From: Chromatiales bacterium
Lineage (GTDB): Bacteria; Pseudomonadota; Gammaproteobacteria; UBA6429
Length of the DNA: 64,000 bases
Reading direction: 5' to 3'
Assembly: GCA_027076405.1 (NCBI GenBank)
Contig: JALTJN010000362.1
Coordinates: 62,001 to 126,000 of the forward strand
Shown here in pieces: positions 17,563 through 25,963 of the stretch. Numbering within the stretch: the first letter of the stretch is position 1; each line of letters opens with the position of its first letter. The notes beneath the pieces were generated by a model. The model was not told the origin of the DNA, made no database searches, and saw only the letters and a list, made by a program, of their open reading frames with translations. A program made the position numbers and the translations under genes.

Positions 17563-19512
17563 TTAAGCAACCTGTGCATTATCTCCTTCGGAAATAAAAT
17601 CTTCGAGTGGCCGGTTTAAGGTATCCATTAGCATGTTGAGATCGGCTAGCTGAGAATTAAGTGCTTCAGCACTGCTTTCCAGCTCTGAGATACGAGTCTG
17701 TAAAGTATCACGGGACTCATTAATTTTACGTAAACTTTCCAGACGTTTTTCCATCTGATTACGGTGTTCTTTTATGCGAGCAACCAGTGGTGCCATACCT
17801 GCTTTGCCCCAGGCCTCAACTTCCTGATGTGCCTGAAAGAAAGTATTTCGGGCATGACTGACCATAGAAATAAAGAATTTTTTTACAACAAATGCCTGTT
17901 CTGTTGCCGCCATTTTTGCACTGCTGCGATAGGCCTCAGCTTCGTTATTTAAACGTTCCAGATCGCGCTTGTATTTACCCATGCTGAACAATTTTGGTTT
18001 TACATCCGCTAAACCGTGTTCTTTATTGAATGAGCGGTAAATAGTTTGCAGCAGCATATTCACTTTATCTGCCTGCTGCGAGGCAGTGGTAATAGTGTTT
18101 GAAACAATATCAAAAAACTCTTTCATGCCGCCTTTTAAGCCATTCGTTGTCCAGGTGCCGGTCATTTCTTTTCGGGTCTTGGCCATAAGCTCATCAAGCT
18201 GGGTTAAACTTAAAGTTTGCATAAGCTTCTGATGGTTTTCAGAGAATGATTTTTTATTTGCCTGAAAACTTTCTACGCTTTTGTGATAAACCGTTTGCTC
18301 TTCTCGCGTTTTCTTCATTAAGTGGCCAATCACATCTTCATTTTTGCCACTTAAGCCATTGAGTTCATCAAGTTGTTTATTGGTATCATTCAGGCGAGAC
18401 GAAATAAGATTGCGTGATTCTTCGGCCATACCGCCAATTTCACCAACAATGCTATTGCGAACCAGAGTTTGTTTTTGCGGTAAAATATCTTTTGCTAAAA
18501 TTGATTCGAGAGAAAGAATGTTACTTTTTTCCAGCAGCTCTGTGTCATGACGAATTTTTGCCAGTAGCCCTTTTTGTGCCGAAACAGGGAAGACATTTTC
18601 CAGGCCAATATTCAGCATTTTAGCGGCAGAGTTACACTGGGTGCTTATACTGTTATTAATGGCTTCATCATTTTTAAGGTCGTCCCATAAAGTATCGACT
18701 TTATTGAGTACAACAATTCGGCCATGTTTCGCATCACCACCAAGTGGCTGAACATTTTGTGTCCACATGTCGAGATCAGATTTAGTTACGCCGGTGTCCG
18801 CAGCTAAAACAAAAACTACGGCTTGTGCATTGGGTAACATGTTAATGGTCAGTTCCGGTTCATTACCTAGAGCATTTAAGCCCGGTGTATCGAGTATGGT
18901 TAAACCTTCTTTTAATAAAGGGTGCGGGAAACTGATTAATGCATGTCGCCACATGGGAATGTCCACCATGTTGTCTTCTTCATTTTGGCGGTAATCAGAA
19001 AGTCCGAGCTTTTCGGCTACGGGTAAAGGCACCCGTTTTGTTTTGACTACTTCTAAAAAGGCTTCTGCCATTTTTTCTGACGAGCTGGTATCTAATGCGA
19101 TTGATGTCCAGTTAATCGGGTTCTTTTTGTGCTCCTGAATACTCATTTCTTCGAGTCGAGTTTCAATCGGTAAAAGTCGGATATAGCTCTGGTTTGCTTC
19201 AGAATCAAAGAATAATTCGGTCGGGCACATGGTGGTACGGCCGGCTTCTGAAGGCAGTAAACGGCGGTCATATTCCGAGAAGAAAATGGCATTGATCAGC
19301 TCGGTTTTACCACGAGCAAATTCAGCAACAAAGGCAATTGTTAGGTGATCTGACTTCAGAGCTTCAATGAGTTCATAAATACGAATTTCGACCTCGGCCG
19401 TATTCATTTTATTGCTTTCAAGCCATGTCTGGTATTTTTGAATAGCATCCGTAATATCTGAACGCCAACGTCCATATGCCTGCATTTGATCTGTAAAACG
19501 GTCAGTGGCCAT
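17563..19512 (-). CDS. Dynamin-family GTPase
   Basis: A large GTPase of 649 residues. The G1 loop is FVAEFARGKTELINAIF (about 61-77), a dynamin-type P-loop in which Ala-Arg replaces the usual Ser-Ser. G3 is DTPGLNALGNEP and G4 is NKVDTLWDD. After about residue 350 the protein is helical and coiled-coil, with a long C-terminal heptad region (about 575-640). No membrane-spanning helix is evident. Bacterial dynamin-like proteins remodel membranes or respond to envelope stress; the partner is unknown. A good ribosome site (AGGAAT) precedes the ATG. It is monocistronic with its own terminator. Confidence 0.88.
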   Translation of the reverse strand: MATDRFTDQMQAYGRWRSDITDAIQKYQTWLESNKMNTAEVEIRIYELIEALKSDHLTIAFVAEFARGKTELINAIFFSEYDRRLLPSEAGRTTMCPTELFFDSEANQSYIRLLPIETRLEEMSIQEHKKNPINWTSIALDTSSSEKMAEAFLEVVKTKRVPLPVAEKLGLSDYRQNEEDNMVDIPMWRHALISFPHPLLKEGLTILDTPGLNALGNEPELTINMLPNAQAVVFVLAADTGVTKSDLDMWTQNVQPLGGDAKHGRIVVLNKVDTLWDDLKNDEAINNSISTQCNSAAKMLNIGLENVFPVSAQKGLLAKIRHDTELLEKSNILSLESILAKDILPQKQTLVRNSIVGEIGGMAEESRNLISSRLNDTNKQLDELNGLSGKNEDVIGHLMKKTREEQTVYHKSVESFQANKKSFSENHQKLMQTLSLTQLDELMAKTRKEMTGTWTTNGLKGGMKEFFDIVSNTITTASQQADKVNMLLQTIYRSFNKEHGLADVKPKLFSMGKYKRDLERLNNEAEAYRSSAKMAATEQAFVVKKFFISMVSHARNTFFQAHQEVEAWGKAGMAPLVARIKEHRNQMEKRLESLRKINESRDTLQTRISELESSAEALNSQLADLNMLMDTLNRPLEDFISEGDNAQVA

Positions 19513-19707
19513 GTTATTCCTAAATTTTAAGTAACTTATTGATTATATTAGCTATTAACATATTGAGAGTGCTTTTTTACTTATTTTCTCACACTTTATG
19601 TAGCAATATCTTAACAGAAGACGCTAACACTAAGAAATATAACGGCAAATTGGCAAATTAATTTAGTGAAATTGCTAAAAAAGTTGTAATAAAGTGTGAT
19701 GCTCGTC

Positions 19708-19998
19708 TCAGTTTGATTTTGGGATCAAATCTGGCAGAGTGGTTGGTTTGATGATTTTGACGCGTTTATTGCGCTGGTTTTCACCTTTAAGAAGTTTGAC
19801 GCGAGAGGGGGATACGCCAAAGGTTTTAGCTAAAAATTTAAGCAGGTACTTGTTCGCTTTATTTTCGACCGGGGGAGCGGTAATACGTATTTTTAAATTA
19901 TCCCCATACTCTCCAATTAGTTCATCTTTTTTTGCATTGGGTTGTACATAGAGATAGAGGATTAAATCATCATTATCCCATTTATAAAATTTTGGCAT
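19708..19998 (-). CDS. yggU: DUF167 family protein YggU
   Basis: A 96-residue protein with the DUF167 core: LYVQPNAKKDELIGEYGDNLKIRI, then APPVENKANKYLLKFLAKTFGVSPS, then LLKGENQRNKRVKI. Cellular role unknown. It follows yggT on the leftward strand, as in Pseudomonas and E. coli, but about 110 bases with an inverted repeat separate the two. Confidence 0.92.
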   Translation of the reverse strand: MPKFYKWDNDDLILYLYVQPNAKKDELIGEYGDNLKIRITAPPVENKANKYLLKFLAKTFGVSPSRVKLLKGENQRNKRVKIIKPTTLPDLIPKSN

Positions 19999-20006
19999 AG
20001 ATCTTT

Positions 20007-20106
20007 AAGGTACCGGAGTCACTTTATTTGATAAAGCATGAGGTGTGACTTTTTTGTCATTTGGGAAAAACATTTTATCTTACTCTTAGAGTGACTCGGG
20101 TACCTT
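20007..20106. repeat. 100-bp element with 17-bp terminal inverted repeats
   Basis: AAGGTACCGGAGTCACT (20007-20023) and AGTGACTCGGGTACCTT (20090-20106) are inverted copies with one mismatch. The 66-base interior is AT-rich and non-coding. Size and ends are like a MITE, and it splits the conserved yggT-yggU pair. No convincing target-site duplication is visible, so a transcriptional hairpin is the alternative. Confidence 0.6.
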
Positions 20107-20109
20107 TCT

Positions 20110-20718
20110 CTAATTCATAATGACCCGTGCAGCTGGATACATCATTCCTTTAGTCCAATAACCAATGGGATCCAGCAACAATAGCTTAACTAGCCATAAT
20201 CCTACAATGGCGAGCATTGGTGATAAATCCATCCCGGACATGGGTGGCAATAATCTTCTTGCCGGTCTTAATACCGGTTCACTGATTTGGTGTAACAGGT
20301 TATTAACCGGATTATATTGCCCCGGATTTATCCAGCTCAGTAATGCCAAAATAAAGATAGAGAATAAAAAAACATAAAAGCCGAGAGAAATGAGTTCGAC
20401 TAATGAATAAAGTATTAAACCCAATATATCGGGGGTGGGGAAGTTACGTAGTAAAGTAATAATATAAAATTCCAGCATTTGTAACGTCAACATAACCAGC
20501 ACAGATGCCATGTCGATACCGGCTAAACCGGGGATAAAGCGCCGTAAAGGTTTCAATGGCGGGTTAGTCACTTTTACAATAAAGCGCGAGACCGGATTAT
20601 AAAAATCCGCGCGGACCATTTGCAAAATGAGTCGCAACATAACGGCTAAAATATATAAACCAAAGAGTGTTGAAACTAAAAAAACACCGGCATTACTTAA
20701 AGGGTTCATGTTACTCAC
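20110..20718 (-). CDS. yggT: YggT-family membrane protein
   Basis: A 202-residue inner-membrane protein built of two YggT repeats. Each has a helix pair and a conserved cytoplasmic segment: NPVSRFIVKVTNPPLKPLRR (about 37-56) and NPVNNLLHQISEPVLRPARR (about 136-155). Function is not settled; the family is tied to osmotic protection and division-related roles. Its start overlaps the proC stop by 8 bases, indicating translational coupling. Confidence 0.92.
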   Translation of the reverse strand: MSNMNPLSNAGVFLVSTLFGLYILAVMLRLILQMVRADFYNPVSRFIVKVTNPPLKPLRRFIPGLAGIDMASVLVMLTLQMLEFYIITLLRNFPTPDILGLILYSLVELISLGFYVFLFSIFILALLSWINPGQYNPVNNLLHQISEPVLRPARRLLPPMSGMDLSPMLAIVGLWLVKLLLLDPIGYWTKGMMYPAARVIMN

Positions 20719-21526
20719 CTAATTCTTTTGCGAGGACGGCTGCGCGATCACGGGCGGCGGTCATTGCTTTGTTAAAAATTTCAACCAGACCCAGTTCTTC
20801 AAAAGTCTTAATGGCCTGTTCGGTTGTCCCTCCGGGGGAGGTGACCTGTCTTCTTAAATGGGCAGGATCTTCATCAACTTCAAGGGCAAGCTTGGTGGCA
20901 CCAAAACCGGTTTGAATCGCTAATAAACGCGCTGTTTCAGCAGAAAGCCCCAATTCTTCACCGGCTTTTTCCATTGCTTCCAGCACCATAAAAAAATAGG
21001 CTGGGCCACTACCGGACAAGGCAGTTACCGCATCAAGTTGTGCTTCGTCCTCAACCCAAACAGTGACCCCCACTGCACGTAATATAGACTCGGCAATTTC
21101 TTTTTGTGTGTCACTAACATGAGTATTAGCAAATAAACCGCTGGCACCGCTTAACACCAGTGAAGGTGTATTCGGCATTGAACGCACTACCGCGTTATTA
21201 CCACCTAACCAGTTATCTAAACTATCCGTTGGTATACCCGCAGCAATACTTAAGTAAAGTGCTGCATCTTTTGCTTTGAGTGAGGTTGCAACCGTTTTTA
21301 AAACCTGGGGTTTAACCGCAAAAACCACCACATCACACTCATCAACCAGTTTTTGATTGTCTGCAAACGTGGTAATTGAAAAGTCTGCCGTTAACGCATT
21401 ACGACTCTCTTCATTAAGATCTGCCGCAAATAGAGAGCCCGGCTTAACCCCGCTGGAAATTAAGCCACCAATTAAACTGCGCGCCATATTGCCCGCACCG
21501 ATAAAGCCGATTTTTTGATTTTTCAT
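20711..21526 (-). CDS. proC: Pyrroline-5-carboxylate reductase
   Basis: Final step of proline synthesis: NAD(P)H-dependent reduction of pyrroline-5-carboxylate. The 271-residue length is standard. The N-terminal Rossmann motif is IGFIGAGNMARSLIGGL. The C-terminal family signature is GSGPAYFFMVLEAMEKAGEELGL, then VTSPGGTTEQAI. It lies in the yggS-proC-yggT-yggU neighbourhood, although yggS is here separated by about 4.4 kb of other genes. Confidence 0.96.
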   Translation of the reverse strand: MKNQKIGFIGAGNMARSLIGGLISSGVKPGSLFAADLNEESRNALTADFSITTFADNQKLVDECDVVVFAVKPQVLKTVATSLKAKDAALYLSIAAGIPTDSLDNWLGGNNAVVRSMPNTPSLVLSGASGLFANTHVSDTQKEIAESILRAVGVTVWVEDEAQLDAVTALSGSGPAYFFMVLEAMEKAGEELGLSAETARLLAIQTGFGATKLALEVDEDPAHLRRQVTSPGGTTEQAIKTFEELGLVEIFNKAMTAARDRAAVLAKELGE

Positions 21527-21600
21527 AGGCTTACTTTACCAGATGCTTGGGGGGCTATGGAGAGATTGGAGTTAAATTAAGAATAAAATATGAAAAGATG

Positions 21601-21658
21601 TATGTATATTAATCTATATTTATATACATAGGTCTCAGAGACAAATTGTTTCTGAGCC
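21601..21658. other. Two consecutive hairpins downstream of the HExxH gene
   Basis: TATGTATA/TATACATA (21601-21608 and 21623-21630) is followed at once by GGTCTCAGAGACAA/TTGTTTCTGAGCC (21631-21658). They lie beyond the 3' end of the leftward HExxH gene and upstream of proC. Either could end that transcript; no clear T run follows. Confidence 0.4.
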
Positions 21659-21696
21659 TAAAGAGATAGAGAGCATTTGATCTGATATATAAAGTT

Positions 21697-22656
21697 TTAG
21701 TCACCTATCTCAGATAAACGCCATGGAACTGCACCTCGAACTACAGCGGTAGCATCATTTGCCAGCCCAGTAAAATTGCTCCCTGTAGTAGGAGAATTAA
21801 AGACACGCAAGCTTGGATTTGGTTCTGTAAAAAAAGTACCTCCCCCTAATGTACCGCTTGTTAATCCCCCAAATTGGTATACATCCTGAAAAAACTCACC
21901 TTGAGCCTCACGTTCAAAATCAACCCAGACCTTTCCCGCATTTATTTCTGATTCCCAATTGTATCCAGCGCCCCACCATTGACTAGTTAGTGATTCGCCT
22001 AAATAAGCTGCACCAACATGCTGATTTTGCCATACATGAATACACTCGTGAGCGAATACTTCGGGATTACTGGATGCTGAGTAATTTTTTATATAAATAG
22101 TATCGCCTAGTACGAATGGCCTGTTATTCAGACTGTAAAGTCCAGCATTACCGTCCACCACACGAAGGTTATAGGTCGCTATGGAGTCATGGAAGACTGC
22201 TTTAATCAATGTTAATTCAATTTGATTGAGTCGTCGGGGACGACCGACAGTAAAAATTACCTGTACTAAAGCTACAACTTTACCTAATACCAAGATCAGA
22301 CCACCAAATATACCGTTAAATATATCTCCTAAGCCTCCGACAATGTTATCCCAGTCCAAGGTAACAATACCACCAATAATCCTTATCAGTCCGCTAATGA
22401 TTCCACCGATAATAGAGCCGATTGCGCTTAATATACTACTAATCAGATCAAATGCTGATGAGATTACATCTCCGAGCCATCGAAATATAAATCCGACCCC
22501 AGGAATTTTTTTACCCAGCCAGTTGAGAGCATCTCCTATTATGTTGCCTATACTTTTGATGGCATCTGCTACTGCATCGACGGCTTTGTTTATTACCTTT
22601 TTGACTACCTTCGCAGCTTTTTTTATAGCTTTTTTAATTTTATTGAAAAGTCCCAT
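21697..22656 (-). CDS. Orphan protein: glycine-zipper/amphipathic N-terminus plus HExxH domain
   Basis: Unrecognised as a named family. In the 319 residues, the first 30 are strongly basic and Lys/Ala/Val-rich. Residues 30-140 are hydrophobic with many Gly and Ile in small-xxx-small spacing, typical of membrane-inserting or pore-forming segments, and there is no signal peptide. From about 145 a soluble domain contains HECIHVWQNQH with a full HExxH zinc motif (His203, Glu204, His207). EREAQGEF (248-255) could supply a third, Glu ligand. The motif context resembles the peptidase-like DUF4157 domain found in toxin and contractile-injection loci. A secreted or injected metallopeptidase is an inference; no export machinery is nearby. 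Confidence 0.72.
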   Translation of the reverse strand: MGLFNKIKKAIKKAAKVVKKVINKAVDAVADAIKSIGNIIGDALNWLGKKIPGVGFIFRWLGDVISSAFDLISSILSAIGSIIGGIISGLIRIIGGIVTLDWDNIVGGLGDIFNGIFGGLILVLGKVVALVQVIFTVGRPRRLNQIELTLIKAVFHDSIATYNLRVVDGNAGLYSLNNRPFVLGDTIYIKNYSASSNPEVFAHECIHVWQNQHVGAAYLGESLTSQWWGAGYNWESEINAGKVWVDFEREAQGEFFQDVYQFGGLTSGTLGGGTFFTEPNPSLRVFNSPTTGSNFTGLANDATAVVRGAVPWRLSEIGD

Positions 22657-22893
22657 AATTACTGTCCCTGTACTTATTACCTATTCTACGATTAATTATT
22701 CAACCAAATAAGAACTATTTGAAATTCACAAAGAAAGTATAGTAACTGGAAATTAATAAATCTAGGTGAATACCTTACTAGTAGTTGTACTAATATGAAG
22801 CTTATATGCTTCATATCATTATTTATAATCTAGAAATAAATATGATGTACGACCTAAGCAAGCTCATAAAGCATTTTCCTCCGGGGGTATGTA

Positions 22894-23610
22894 GTGGTGT
22901 TATTTAAGAAATCTTATTTTATATTATTTGTTTTATTAATTTCGTGCTCTAAAGGTGAGAATGAAATTAATTCTAAAGTATCAGAAGATTCATCAACACA
23001 AGCAGAGAAACTTGTTTCTGAAGTAAGTTATGGGATGTTCTCGAATGAGAAAACCGTAAAAGATGATGGTTCGCCGATGGGTGAATGGACGTTATCAGAA
23101 AGTTATCCTGAACTTAAAGGAAAGGTTAAGGATAATGTTAAAGCTAAAATAAACAAATCAATTAGAGAACTACCAAAAAAATATAAATGTCCATCGGGAG
23201 GTGAGCATACATTTACGTCAAATGTTAAATTTATAAATAATAGAATATTTAGTATGAGTTATGAAGCAATGTGGTACTGCCCGCCTATGGCATCACCTGA
23301 TAGTACTACAGGCGCATTAACCTTTAATTTAAATACTGGCGACAATATTTTGATTGAATCTCAATATATAAATAGAGATTCCCCTTATATGTTGAATAAA
23401 CTTATTTCTAAAAAAATAAAGGACATGTCAAAGAATAGAAAGAAATGTTTACTAAAAAATAATTTTAATTATTACTATAAAGTTAAAAATGCTTTGATCT
23501 TTGTTTTTGATATGAAACAGCATTCAGATTCGGGTTGTATTACTGAGGTTAAAGTTGAAAATAATGAATTGGTCAGGTTTATAAATTCTAAAAGTTTGTT
23601 GTTAAATTAA
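22894..23610 (+). CDS. Putative lipoprotein, distantly DUF3298/RsiV-like
   Basis: The 238-residue product has a short signal with lipobox LLISC (Cys at about 18), so it should be lipid-anchored in the periplasm. The middle and C-terminal parts (ALTFNLNTGDNILIESQYI, then KLISKKIKDMSKN) recall the DUF3298/PdaC-RsiV layout, but the likeness is weak. The start is a GTG preceded by GGGGGT at good spacing; a second GTG follows directly. It is AT-rich with codon use unlike the surrounding housekeeping genes. It is divergent from the HExxH gene. Confidence 0.65.
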   Translation: MVLFKKSYFILFVLLISCSKGENEINSKVSEDSSTQAEKLVSEVSYGMFSNEKTVKDDGSPMGEWTLSESYPELKGKVKDNVKAKINKSIRELPKKYKCPSGGEHTFTSNVKFINNRIFSMSYEAMWYCPPMASPDSTTGALTFNLNTGDNILIESQYINRDSPYMLNKLISKKIKDMSKNRKKCLLKNNFNYYYKVKNALIFVFDMKQHSDSGCITEVKVENNELVRFINSKSLLLN

Positions 23611-23797
23611 TTATGATTAAGGAACACTCTTGAATAAAATATAATTAAATTCTGGCCGTTTAATTTCGTTTTTCCTTAGTTTATTCTTAATTATATTTCC
23701 TCTTTTGTTGTAATATGCAAGAGTTCATCGTAGTGTTAAAAGATGACTTAACTTCAAAGGCTGCGCTGCTACTCTGGTGTTTTATGGGAGAATGAGG

Positions 23798-24238
23798 ATG
23801 ATTGAACTTGGGCATGTGGTGTTCTATGTTCGTGATTTAGGAACATCATTACAGTTTTACCACGATACAATTGGACTAAAGTTAGGCGGTAAATTATTTA
23901 ACGGACGGGCTGCATTGTTAACAGGTGGGCGCACACATCATGAATTACTTTTAATCGAAGTCGGTGATGCAACAGAACCGCCTAAAGGCAGACGTATTGG
24001 TTTGTATCATGTCGGTTGGAAGGTTGGAGAAAGTCTGGGTGAGTTAAGGAAAATGCGAGATCGTTTGCTTGAACATGGTTATGCAATAGAAGGCCAGTCT
24101 GATCACACTATAAGTCAAAGTCTTTACCTTAATGATCCCGACGGTAATGAAGTGGAATTATTTGTCGATACCCCGGATTTTGATTGGCAAGAAGATGATT
24201 CATGGATGACTGCACCGGTTAAGCCGCTTGTATTGTAG
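23798..24238 (+). CDS. VOC/glyoxalase-family protein
   Basis: The 146-residue protein is one vicinal-oxygen-chelate unit of two beta-alpha-beta-beta-beta modules. It opens with IELGHVVFYVRDLGTSLQFY and ends with SLYLNDPDGNEVELFVDTP, the region that supplies the metal-binding Glu. The metal ligands expected are His near the start (GHVV), a His in the middle (YHVGW) and the Glu of NEVEL. Substrate unknown; catechol dioxygenases, glyoxalases and resistance proteins share this fold. I prefer the ATG at 23798, with GGGAG 6 bases upstream, to the GTG at 23777. Confidence 0.86.
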   Translation: MIELGHVVFYVRDLGTSLQFYHDTIGLKLGGKLFNGRAALLTGGRTHHELLLIEVGDATEPPKGRRIGLYHVGWKVGESLGELRKMRDRLLEHGYAIEGQSDHTISQSLYLNDPDGNEVELFVDTPDFDWQEDDSWMTAPVKPLVL

Positions 24239-24263
24239 AGAGGAGCATTTAGCTCATACTTTA

Positions 24264-25067
24264 TTAAACTTCCCCTTCAGTTGTAATATGTAGGATCTCT
24301 CCGCAGTGTTTACAGTGCACTGCGTCATTATCGTGGCGGTTGAGCCCACAGGTTGGGCATTCATAACGAACCTTGGCGGGCTTGAATATTGTCTGGATTA
24401 AACGCAGGAATAATGAAATACCAAAAATCATAATCAAGACGGCAAGAAGATGTCCGCTGGTTCCTACCATAGTAACGTCACCAAAGCCTGTAGTTGTTAG
24501 GGTGGCGATTGTAAAATATAAAGCATCAACATAATTCTTTATCTGCGGATTAACGCCAATCTGACTAACATAAACGATCGCGGTAATAATAAAGATAAAT
24601 ACAATTAAGTTCACTACGCTGAAGACAACATCTTCATGCAAGCGCACAAAATCAGATTGTTTACGTAATGCTTTTATCATGTGATATGAACGAAGTAATC
24701 GTAATGCGCGTACTACGCGTAAAAAGCTGAAGTTTTCTGCTAATGCCGGTGCGAGTAATGAGGCGATAACAATAAGATCTGCCAGACCGACCGGATGAAA
24801 AATATCTCGCAGACGTGTTTTACTGATAAACAGACGGGCACTAAATTCGAGAAGATAAATAATACCAATACCTTCTTCTATAATATGCAGGTCATCGATG
24901 TGATGGAGGAAAGAGGCAATAATAAAATAAATAATACTCAGCCCATCAAACGTCAATAAACCCCAGCGAAAATAACGTGACCGGTTACTATCGCCGTTGT
25001 AAAGATGATCTGTTTTTCGATGAAGCTGTTGCCAAAAGCTTAAGTGGGATTGTTGCTTAAGTGCCAT
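24264..25067 (-). CDS. Voltage-gated-type potassium channel with C-terminal zinc ribbon
   Basis: A 267-residue ion channel of the six-helix class. The S4 voltage-sensor-like helix is FLRVVRALRLLRSYHMIKALRK, with arginines at every third position (about 114-135). The pore has the selectivity filter TTTGFGDV (about 191-198). The C-terminus is unusual: CPTCGLNRH ... CKHC (about 236-256) is a rubredoxin-type zinc ribbon, which may sense metal or redox state. The GFG filter, rather than GYG, is still compatible with K+ selectivity. Confidence 0.86.
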   Translation of the reverse strand: MALKQQSHLSFWQQLHRKTDHLYNGDSNRSRYFRWGLLTFDGLSIIYFIIASFLHHIDDLHIIEEGIGIIYLLEFSARLFISKTRLRDIFHPVGLADLIVIASLLAPALAENFSFLRVVRALRLLRSYHMIKALRKQSDFVRLHEDVVFSVVNLIVFIFIITAIVYVSQIGVNPQIKNYVDALYFTIATLTTTGFGDVTMVGTSGHLLAVLIMIFGISLFLRLIQTIFKPAKVRYECPTCGLNRHDNDAVHCKHCGEILHITTEGEV

Positions 25068-25165
25068 ATTTTTGTGTGCCTGCGAATATAGAATAAAGGG
25101 TAACGCGGTTGTTTATATCATTAAAACATAATTATAAACAAAGATTAAAGAAACTAAGGTTTAGC

Positions 25166-25963
25166 TTACTCTGCACAAAATTTAAATTGCTGGGTACTCC
25201 AAAGTAATTTAGCGTAGCGTTCAAGCGGAATGTTCATTTGCTGCTGCAAAGATTTTCCTCGCTTAAGTAATTCTTTTCTTTTTATCGCAGGCAGATTATT
25301 TTTAAAGGCAAGTACGATATTGTTGCCATTTTCTACTTCGAAGCTGAGTAGCTTGTTTTCAAACTCGAGTGACAACAGTTCTTCCAGTTCAGTTTGTGAA
25401 CGACGTGCTTGCCGCCAGATATTAAGCACCAGAACACCATGTTGGTTGAGAGATTCTTTACAATGACGTAAATAGGACAACTGAATTTGTTTAGGTTCCA
25501 TGCCTTGTGCGTTGTACAGGTCTGAAAAAATAATATCGTTTTTAATTTTATTATTCTGCATAAAATGAACGGCATCATCGATATGGATTGTCAGGCGTGG
25601 GCTATCGGGTAAATAAAAAAACTTTTTAGCCATTTTTGCAACTTCTTCGCGATACTCAATCGCATGGATATTTATTTTATCAAAACTATTGAGCAGGTTC
25701 TTCACCATGGAGCCTGCGCCTAGTCCTGTTATCATCGCTGTTTTTACTGCGGGAATAAATAATAAGCCGGTCATCATGGCCTGAGTATAGGGATGGGCTA
25801 ATCCGTTAATATCTTTAAGGTTCATACGACTTTGCTGAATTTTTCCATCAAAGCTCAGAATACGGCTGGTATCTGTTTGATAAACATAAACAGAGCCATG
25901 TTCATCACTAGAGGATGAGATACAGGTGCCATTGATGCTCAAGGTGTTAGGCTCGCTTGCCAA
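25166..25963 (-). CDS. Spermidine-synthase-like methyltransferase-fold protein
   Basis: The 265-residue protein has a Rossmann nucleotide loop GLGAGSMVKNLLN (about 80-92), an acidic strand end EYREEV, and DDAVHFM. This is the spermidine synthase/SAM-dependent fold. The polyamine-synthase catalytic motif (DSTDP type) is replaced by FSDLYNAQGM, so true SpeE activity is unlikely. Its start overlaps yggS by 17 bases, implying translational coupling on the leftward strand. Confidence 0.76.
   Translation of the reverse strand: MASEPNTLSINGTCISSSSDEHGSVYVYQTDTSRILSFDGKIQQSRMNLKDINGLAHPYTQAMMTGLLFIPAVKTAMITGLGAGSMVKNLLNSFDKINIHAIEYREEVAKMAKKFFYLPDSPRLTIHIDDAVHFMQNNKIKNDIIFSDLYNAQGMEPKQIQLSYLRHCKESLNQHGVLVLNIWRQARRSQTELEELLSLEFENKLLSFEVENGNNIVLAFKNNLPAIKRKELLKRGKSLQQQMNIPLERYAKLLWSTQQFKFCAE

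Noticed and set aside
22226..22711. 161-codon rightward frame rich in Pro and Ile opposite the HExxH gene
   Set aside because: It is antisense to the glycine/isoleucine-rich segment of the real gene, with no ribosome site or recognisable domain.
21697..23610. Toxin-immunity pair (HExxH protein plus lipoprotein)
   Set aside because: The genes are divergent with over 230 bases between starts, and the lipoprotein has no immunity-like feature; kept only as a speculative finding.
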